A stretch of 64,000 nucleotides of DNA from Capsaspora owczarzaki ATCC 30864 (taxonomy: Eukaryota > Opisthokonta > Filasterea): NCBI RefSeq assembly GCF_000151315.2, contig NW_011887309.1, forward strand, positions 1 through 64,000, given 5' to 3'. Positions within the stretch are counted from its first letter, which is position 1. Each line of letters starts with the position of its first letter. Under the pieces are notes generated by a model. It was not told the origin of the DNA. It saw only the letters and a list, made by a program, of their open reading frames with translations, and searched no databases. The position numbers and the translations under genes are program-made. This document shows positions 56,413 through 64,000 of the stretch, piece by piece.

Positions 56413-57919
56413 GGTCTCAGAAAAGTGGGTGGGTGGTGGTTTTTTATTAGAGCAAGAAATAATAGAGTGAATTAGCTTAAGTGACAAGTGCAGGATTTGG
56501 GATATTGGGGGATTTGGAAGTGGTCCTTTGAAACTGACAACGATTGGAGCGAGAAAACCGAACGAGAGCTGTCGCTGAAGTACTGTCCATTTGCTCCCGT
56601 TCTCCAGAATAGCTTCCCCACGATCGCCTTTTGCTTCTGTGCCCCTCATTCTCGGCTCGTTCCGATGGTGTGATGATGACAACAGCTCGATCCAACTCAT
56701 CGGCGGATTCTCTTCTTTCCAATCTCTCTTTCTCTTTCCAATCTCTCTCGGCTTCTTCGACTGCGTTCTGGGTCACACATCACCCCCGTTGATCTCCACT
56801 CCTTGTGTTCATTCTGGTTTGGCAAACAGCAAAGTGTGTGGGGGTTGCTGCTCTTCCACGTGTGAGCATTTGACAGCAGCTCTTTTTCTTCTGCTGCTTT
56901 TCTTCCCACTCTTCTCTTTTCTCTTCACTTTTCTTCCGTTGGCGCATCATTCTCTGACTTTGTTAAATCCATCACTTTTACATTCAGATCCACTTCCATC
57001 TGATTTTTAATTCTGATTTCGAATTGCAGTTCACTTTTTCGTTTTTCTTCATTTTTGACACTTTTGCTCATTTTTCGCTTTTTTTCCTCATCTCGTTCAC
57101 TCTGTCATTCTGACTCTCTCTCATTGTTCCGCTCTCTTCCACTCTCTTATTCTCTTACTTCATCCTTCATCCTCCCTCCGTCTTTGACTTTTCCCCAAGC
57201 GTCATTCGTTCCCAGACTGACACCCAATGAGCTGTGCAGGTTGGGTCCTCCGACATATGCCCCTCCACCCTTATTCGGGCTTCACTCACTCACTCACTCA
57301 CTCACTCACTCCCCCCTCCCACTTGCAAGCTTCACATCCCTTCCCTTACTATTCCCCATTGTGCTCCAATGGCACATCCATCCCACTCACTCGTCCTCGT
57401 CCTCGTTCTCCTCGTCCACTGAGTGGTGCGCGACATTTCGCCTTCCCGCGTTTCATTTTCCCGCGTTTTCTTCCCCCACTTCCGCGCTTTGCTCCTTTTG
57501 GTTTTCAATCTCAACCGAACGACCAACCACCGACGTACCGCTTCCATCCGACACTCTTCATCCCATCACTCCATAGAATGAATGCCTGGGTTTGCTCCTC
57601 CTTCGTTGAACAGCCGAGCCGATGCCGAACCCAAAAGAGTGGGAAAATGTCTGAAAATCGCCGTTCTTTGTATTCCGGCGCTTTTTTTTATTGTTAAGGT
57701 TTTCCCCCATACAATCTGCAATCGGAAGCAGACGGCAGTTATCAAAAGACACAGATCGCATAAAAAGGAAGAAAAAAAAGCCAATCTCTGAGAGTCTGAG
57801 AGCGCAACGAAAACCGAATCTGACAAAATACTCTCACACCTCCACACGTTGACGTGCACTTCCATGCCAGACACTCACAATTGTTGATGCACGCATCTAC
57901 TTTTTTTTGCACAGAGGTT
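56413..57919. other. Divergent intergenic region between YJU2 and SOAT, pyrimidine-rich
   Basis: Both promoters should lie here. The plus strand from about 56700 is rich in C and T, with a CACT tetramer repeat at 57282-57311. Ser/Pro/Leu-rich frames are composition artefacts. A CAG acceptor stands at 57912-57914, just before the SOAT ATG, so a non-coding first exon of SOAT probably lies upstream. Confidence 0.45.
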
Positions 57920-60354
57920 ATGCCGAGACCAGTCGTCGTCGGCGACACGCTGGGAATCGAGGCAGAGTACAACGCCAACGCGTTCAAGCAGCGACGCACG
58001 CGCCGCTCAACCCGCTCTAAAAGCCACGAAGGCGTGCAAGCAGAGGATTCTTCAACCAAGGCCAGTCTCGTCCAAAACGACACCAAGAAAGAGAGCAGCC
58101 AAGACCAAACCTTCGATGCACCAAACCAAGTTGCATCCAACTCGAGCAGCACCACAAGCGACCTCGACGACGAGGAAACGCGCATCGAGCACCATTTGTT
58201 CATGCAGCACGTCGAGGTTCTTCGGGCCGAGGTCAACCAACACCTCGAGATTCGTCTCAAGGAGCTCGTGGGTCGCGCACGCAAGGCATTCCGCAAGGAC
58301 ACTCGCAGCATCGAGTCTACACACAAGCAACACGAGCACAAGCCTCGCACACAGTATGTAGTTAGTCGATTGCGTGGGTCTTGTCCTCGAGGGTGAATTA
58401 GAACTGACGTTGTCCGTTCTTGTTTTTGCGCTTTTGTTCCACAACCAGCACTTCCTTGAGCGAGCATCCCGGAAAGACGTTCGTCGCTCGCGATTCTTTC
58501 TTGACGTAAGTTTTGATTGTGCCGTTCGTCGCCATCAAAACACGACCAAGCTCACTTGTTCACGTTGTTGCTTTGCAGGGAACTGCTTCGCGTCGAACAC
58601 TTCAAAACCATCTACAACATTTTCGTGGCCATCCTCATCATCTTTGCGCTCAACGCGTTCGTGTCCGACATTTTTACGCGAGGCCACGTCCAGCTTTCGC
58701 TCATGACGTGGACGTTTGGCAAGTTTGGCATTGTCGCGTCCACCTGGGTTGGCATGATGATCAACCTCGGCCTTGCGTACACTGCCTTCCGCATCTGGTC
58801 GTACAGCCACATGCCAAAGTGGCTCGGCTTGACGCTCTATGTCGCTTTCCAAACCATCATGGCCATTGTTCCCTCCTACCAAGTCTTGGCCAATGCGCTT
58901 CCTCCGGGATCGGCCATGGTCGTGCTGTGCGAGCAAGTTCGTCTTATGATGAAGGTGAGGATCCTTGAGCATTGCCAGACATGATCGCGATGGCGCTGGT
59001 GCTCAATATTTGTGGCTGACTCGTATTGTTTGTCTTTGCCCCCTCAACCACAGCTGCACTCGTTCATTCGAGAGAACGTCCCACCAGTGCTCTTCGTTCG
59101 CGATCGCCAGAATTGGCGCCCGCAAGAAATGGAGCTCGTCTTCCCCCTGTTTTCCAACTTTTTGTACTTTTTGTTCGCGCCGACGCTCATCTACCGTCCC
59201 AACTATCCCCGCACCCCTGTTGTGCACTGGCGCTTTGTCTTTGCCAACTTTGCCCAAGTTGCTGCCTGCTTGCTCTACACGAACTTTATCTTTGAGCGTT
59301 TCTGCGCGCCACACTTCCGCGCGCTCAACGCCAACTCGACATGGCAGGCGATCGTGATTGCCACCTTCCAGTCCATGCTCCCGGCTACCATGATGTTCTT
59401 GCTGGCCTTCTTTGCCGTGTTGCATTCCTGGCTGAACGCCTGGGCCGAAATGCTGCGATTTGCTGATCGCCAGGTAAAACGCTTTTTCAAGCAGTTGTGG
59501 TCGTTCGGTGCTTGCAGCACATGTTGGTTGCTCACTATGCTTCTCTGGACGTAGTTTTACACTGACTGGTGGAATGCCAAGAACTGGGCGGCGTACTATC
59601 GCAAGTGGAACATGGTCGTTCACGATTGGTTGTTCCAGTACATTTACGTGGATACCTATCGGTACGTGTGAGGGAGAAGGGGGCGTTAGTGAGATGCGCT
59701 GGACGATTTTGACGTCTCACTTGTTCTCGTTGTCGTCTTTGCTTTTGACGCCAGCTTGACGCAACACCGTTTGGGAAAGTCTGCCAAACTTGCCTCAATG
59801 TTTACCGTGTTTATCATCTCTGCCATTGTGCACGAGCACATCCTTGCGCTTGCGTTGGGCTTTTTCTACCCCGTTCTCCTCGTCATGTTTGGCGGCGTTG
59901 GAGGTATGTTGCTCGAGCCCAAGTCTTGGTGGACTTTCGCGTTTCGTCATCCACAGATTTCTCACATTTCGTCTGCTTGTTGTCTTCCTTTAATGCAGTC
60001 TTCTTCATCTTCCTCACTCGGAATGTGCGCGCCGGCTTTTGGAACTTTTTCATGTGGCTCATGCTCTTCTTTGGCAACGGCCTGCTGATGGTGAGGGGAT
60101 GCTCTTTTTTTGCCTTGGCTACTGTATGCAGTATGTTTATCCATTCATTCACTTTTGGTCCTTGCGCTGCTACAGGTTCTCTACAGCCTGGAGTTTGTCA
60201 ACCGACAAGAATCCGAGCCTCGATCGAGCGTGAGTTTTGGTTTTATGTGCCTGCATCGCTTTGTTCGTTTCCGTTTCTCAATTGTTTCTCACTTTTTGGT
60301 TGTTTGTAGAGCGCCTTTATGGACTTTGTCGTGCCGCGCTCCATCTTCGGCTAG
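57920..60354 (+). CDS. SOAT1: Sterol O-acyltransferase (ACAT/SOAT), MBOAT family
   Basis: About nine exons run from the ATG at 57920-57922. The enzyme esterifies sterols with fatty acyl-CoA in the ER for storage in lipid droplets. The N-terminal 150 residues are soluble and charged ([20 protein letters not shown]). Membrane exons follow. Landmarks: [12 protein letters not shown] spliced to [57 protein letters not shown] and the FYTDWWN signature. Next are [15 protein letters not shown] and [18 protein letters not shown] with the catalytic His. The end is LEFVNRQE and [12 protein letters not shown]. FYxDWWN, HSFxREN and the YPRTP/WLNAFAEMLRF blocks fit SOAT better than DGAT1, which is the main alternative. 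The N-terminal length is typical of animal SOAT1. The symbol denotes the family; orthology to SOAT1 or SOAT2 is not decided. Confidence 0.88.
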
Positions 60355-60603
60355 ACGTTTTGGTTTGGCCTGTGTTTCGTTGCGGGATGCTGATCTTGCC
60401 TCTCCCAGTTTGATTATTGTACAATAGACTCTTCCCCTTTTACTCTGTCAATCCAATCCCCCGTTTGTGGATTGATTTTTATGATTGCACTATCTTTATT
60501 TGTTCAGTCTCAGATTCTCAGTCTTTGTTGCTCCGTTCTCTTTGCCTTTGTTCCTTCCCAACTCCGTCGTTCATTCCTGTCCCAAGTCAAATCCCATTCA
60601 GCC

Positions 60604-62875
60604 ATGATGTCCATTCGCTGCAATTCACTCACCTCGTCGTCGCCGTTCGTGATCAACGCGGCGGTCAGACTGATGACTGCTTCACCACAACCGACCCGCG
60701 CGCTCTCGTCGGCCGTCTCGCCCTCCACCCTGAATAATGCTGCATCTATTACTGCTGCTGCTGCTGCTGCTGCTTCTATTGCTGCTGTGGCTGGCTGCTC
60801 GGCTCTGGCTGTGGCTCGCGGTGGTTCGCTGCCTCAAACCGCAGCGATGGCTCGGCGGCCATCCTCCTCCGCGCTGTCTGCACTCTGCCCGCCGCGCTCC
60901 GCCTCAGGTTCAATGCCAGTCACCGTGCGCTGCTACCACGACCGGCCCACTGGCGGCGTCGGCGGCAGTGTCATTGCCGGACCCTCTTCGATGGCTGGTT
61001 CGGTCGCCGAAACCGCTGCTCCTGCCTCTGGTGAGCGGCTGCCCTTCGTTCCGTCCCGCACGAGTATCAACAGTCATGCTACTAGTCCTAGTAACAGCAT
61101 GGCGTTCGTCGCATCGAGCCCTGGCCAGCTGATCGACCGCGCGTCCGGGCTCGAGGCAGAGCGCTTTGACGAGCGCGAAGACGCTCAGCTCATGCACGAG
61201 TGGCGGTCGCTCGTCAAGGACGCCAGTCAACATGCTTCAGGAGGTGCTCCGGCGTTCTGTGCGTCATGGCCGAGACTCTGCCAGGCGACGGGAACATCCA
61301 CGTTCCCCATCGGTAAGTTAGAGCGACAACTGCTTGGTTTCGGCTACCTGCTTACGTGCTAACCCTATTGAATGTGTGTTGGTTGCTGATACCATTTTGC
61401 AGAGCGCGGAGCAGTGCTCATTGCCCGAGCGAGAAGCCCCAATCCACTGGCTGTGATTGCAGAGACGGAATACCGCCTCGCAGAGTTGGTCGAGGATGCG
61501 CGCGCACACTTGCCGCGAAACTTTTCTGGACAGCAGCGCGACGTCGCAATTGCCGCTCAGGCCGTGTTGAAAGCCATGGCTGAGCAGAATTATGTCAAGA
61601 ACGGGTCGACGGAGGTCTTTTCCGATTACAATTGTTTGTATGTTGCTTTTCTCTTTCGACAAGATAGTGCTTTTGTTCTGTTGCTATTGTGTGTTCTCAC
61701 CCCTTCCCCCTTCCCTTTTCCTCTCAATCCGCAGCATGATTGACGTCGTTTTGCGCACGCGCCGAGGCGCGCCAGTCCTGCTCAGCACCATTTTCATGGC
61801 GGTGATGCAACGACTGGGTTTCGAGTCGTACGGGTTTGCCCTTCGTCCCGATTTGATGGTGGCGTGCTCTGCCAATCGCTCGCCCGATGGTGGAATCACT
61901 CCGCCTGGCGATTTCCACTGGATTGTCGACGCCTTCCGTGGCGAGATTCGCTCGGTTGCCGAAATGAAGGATGCCATTGATTTGGATGTCGCCGCCTCGG
62001 GAGATGCCAAGCAGCTTCGCCCACTCCTCGCCGTGTATGACCGAATTCTCCTCAACATTTACCGCTGTATCGAGCAGAGCCGAACGCGCTGGCGCGGTCG
62101 AATTATTGATGCGCTGCTCACCATCCACGGGCAGTACGTTCAAGATGCCGGTGGCTGGTCCTTTTTGCAGCGCACCAACAAGTCCATGCTGGGCGGCGTT
62201 GTGGTGCACACCGTCTCCTCCGCCAATCGTCAAAGCAATGGTGCGACTGTCGCTACTGCTGCTGCTGCTGTTGCGGCTCCGGTCGAGCCCTGGCAACCCT
62301 CAGCCAACGCCATGACTGCGACCGCAGGCGTGGATTCGCTCGCTGGATCTGATTTGTCCGCAGAAGGGCTGAACTTGCTGCCACCGTACTCGTCGTTGAA
62401 GAAGATTCTCGGCGTTATCAGCATCATCCGCTTCCTCAAACACGAGCGCGCGCTGATTCATGTGCAGCGGATTCCGCTGTCGACCTCGGAGGCCGAAATG
62501 CGCTTGAAGGATGTGCTGGAGCATCGCCAGATGCAGGAAGTCTCTGCGAATGGTACGGCTGGCGCCGATGCGATGGAATCGGCCTTGGCATCAACGGCGA
62601 TGAATGCGGCGGCGACGGCGGCCGCTGGAGGGCAGCCAAAGAAGCCGGCGTCTCCCCTGGAGCAGGCACCCTTCATTGCAACTCCCCAGCGTCACAACCT
62701 GTACCATGCCCGAAGAGCAATGGCCTTGCTGGAAGACATTTCCGACCTCATCAAGGACTTTCTTCCCGATTCCATCGCGCCCCGACGACAGCAGCAGCTC
62801 CTCCCGCTCTACACGAAATGCAGCCAAATTGCATCCGAGGAGGAGTCTCGGCGCTGGGCCGCTGGAATGCGCTAG
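60604..62875 (+). CDS. SirB1 / transglutaminase-like domain protein with Ala/Ser-rich leader
   Basis: Three exons (60604-61312, 61403-61637, 61735-62875) give about 694 residues. The first 60 residues are rich in Ser, Thr, Ala and Arg with few acidic residues (MMSIRCNSLTSSSPFVINAA), which could be a mitochondrial targeting peptide; that is inference. A GCT repeat near 60751-60780 encodes an alanine run. The conserved part starts in exon 2 (AETEYRLAELVEDARAHLPR) and gives FSDYNC, MIDVVLRTRRGAPVLLSTIF then MAVMQRLGF, and GDFHWIVDAFRGEI. This is the N.xVL..RrG.PixLS....xxxRLG pattern of SirB1-type proteins, also found in FBXO21. The catalytic Cys of true transglutaminases is not evident at the LSTIF position. 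The C-terminal half has a helical repeat-like segment (SSLKKILGVISIIRFLKHER) and low-complexity linkers. Its role is unknown. Confidence 0.7.
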
Positions 62876-63124
62876 TGCGGGTAGTGTGATTGCGATTGTA
62901 CGAGTTGGTTGTGCTTGATTTACAGGATTGATGCGATACAACATGAAGGAGGTAGAATTGTTTTCAAATACAACGCAACAAACAGCAACGACCATTGAAA
63001 ACGACAAAACAAAACGAGGACGAAGCCATTCTTGTTTTTAAAAACAAAGAAAACCAGCAAACATTTTTTTGTTTTGTTGTTTTTTCAAGGCAGGGTTTTA
63101 TCAAAACGAATGCACAGCACCGAG

Positions 63125-64000
63125 CTATTGTTGGGGTTGCTGCTGCTGGTCCTCCTCTTCTTCCGGCGGCTGCTCGAACAGAAGGTTGGCGGCCAGGTTC
63201 TCGTTCTTGTCGCAGGCAAAGTATGCCTCAATCACGCGGTGGTGCGAGAAGCCCAGAGCCTCAAGCTACCAAGGAGGAAATCACATTATCAGTAACAAGA
63301 ACAAACCTAATCAAAAACACGTACAACGACACGCTCAGTGATACTCACGCGTGCAATGGCTTCGTGCTCTTCTTGCGTGACGCGAATCACGTTCTGGCCG
63401 GCACCGGGAGCACCGCCTGCAGGCTCTTGCAATAGCCGCAGGAAGGCCTGGGGGTGCTGATCAATCGCTTGGAGAAGCTGTGGGTTGGCTTGGCCGATCT
63501 GGGCGAGAAGCGGGGGAAGCAAGTTGGGGTTTTGCTGGACGAGCTGGCGGAGCTGGTCAAACTGGGGCTGGGAGCGGAGGAACTCGAGCGGGTTGGGGCC
63601 GTCAGCATCCTCATCCTCACCCTCGTCGCCTTCGTCTTCGTAGTCTCCTGCGAAGAGATCGCCACCGAGCTGAGCAGGCGCAGGGGCCTGGGTTTGAGTG
63701 GGTTGGCCCTGTTGCTGTTGCTGCGCTTGGGGCTGTTGTGGCTGTTGTTGCTGGTGAGCACCACCGCCAATCTGTTGGGCAAGGGCTTGCTCGACGTGGC
63801 GCGGGATGCCGTTGAACAGGTACTCGGCAGCGCGGTCGGGGTTGTTGAAGGCGGCACGCAGCGCACGGACGACCTGGTCGCGCTCAAAGCCAAACTCCAT
63901 CAGCTGGAGAATGACGCGCTCCTGGTCTTCGTCGACCACCAGGGCGTTTGCGCCGACAGCGGCTTCTTGGGCGGCGGCGGCGGCGGCGGGGGCTTCAGTG
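63125..64000 (-). CDS. RAD23: RAD23-type UBL-UBA shuttle protein, 3' part (runs off the window)
   Basis: Two exons are visible: 64000-63349 (open at the right edge) and 63265-63125. RAD23 carries ubiquitinated proteins to the proteasome and, with XPC/Rad4, recognises DNA lesions. Seen in order: an Ala-rich linker, UBA1 ([20 protein letters not shown] .. [15 protein letters not shown]), and a Gln/Pro-rich linker. Then comes the XPC-binding STI1 domain ([20 protein letters not shown] .. [20 protein letters not shown]). UBA2 is split by the intron ([12 protein letters not shown] then [20 protein letters not shown] .. [10 protein letters not shown]). The N-terminal ubiquitin-like domain lies beyond the window. 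The tail ends in [12 protein letters not shown]. Domain order and spacing are standard. Confidence 0.93.

Noticed and set aside
56700-57700. Ser/Pro/Leu-rich frames between YJU2 and SOAT
   Set aside because: They come from pyrimidine-rich DNA and a CACT repeat. They have no family match and no consistent splice sites.
57920-60354. Calling the MBOAT gene DGAT1
   Set aside because: The conserved blocks ([25 protein letters not shown] and the C-terminal VxPRS) match SOAT more closely than DGAT1.

Overview
The window reads as the end of a chromosome arm of a unicellular eukaryote with short GT-AG introns, compact genes and long single-base or microsatellite tracts. A receptor tyrosine kinase, a tyrosine-rich kinase-less receptor, SOAT, NOL11, TRAPPC6 and RAD23 occur together. 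That set fits a unicellular relative of animals (Holozoa, for example a filasterean such as Capsaspora). This placement is inferred from gene content, not proven.

Positions 1-605 hold telomere-like CCCTAA units and a diverged subtelomeric repeat. An LRR gene with one repeat per exon follows (1166-2655, minus). From 3.3 to 17 kb the DNA is almost all DNA transposon. A CACTA (En/Spm, Tnp2-type) element lies at 3332-10301, with a TTA target duplication and two divergent genes. After 212 bp comes a three-level nest of TA-targeting elements: an old Tc1 (10514-16919) split by a pogo/Jerky-type element (10517-15309), which itself holds a young Tc1 (10924-12576).

From 16.9 to 24.2 kb there is a tandem pair of P-loop NTPase plus PD-(D/E)XK-like nuclease genes. 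They resemble the CRN-RHS class of subtelomeric, transposon-associated effectors. One copy looks whole (20690-24233) and one looks decayed (16922-20111). A partial duplicate and a 200-bp AAC tract lie at their boundary.

From 24.5 kb the sequence becomes ordinary gene-rich DNA: secreted class 3 lipase (+), queuosine salvage QNG1 (-), importin-alpha-like ARM protein (-), TRAPPC6 (-), ZIF/YCR023C-type MFS transporter (-), receptor tyrosine kinase (-), KIN1/MARK-like kinase with KA1 (-), NOL11 (+), tyrosine-rich single-pass receptor (+), YJU2/CCDC94 splicing factor (-), sterol O-acyltransferase (+), SirB1/transglutaminase-like protein (+), and the 3' part of RAD23 (-), which runs off the right edge. 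These genes are not an operon. Their products serve secretion, lipid storage, tRNA modification, rRNA synthesis, splicing, signalling and protein turnover. The two tyrosine-rich membrane proteins are the most plausible functional pair.

No rRNA, tRNA, CRISPR, riboswitch, retroelement or viral gene was recognised. Exon limits below come from reading splice sites and frame by eye.
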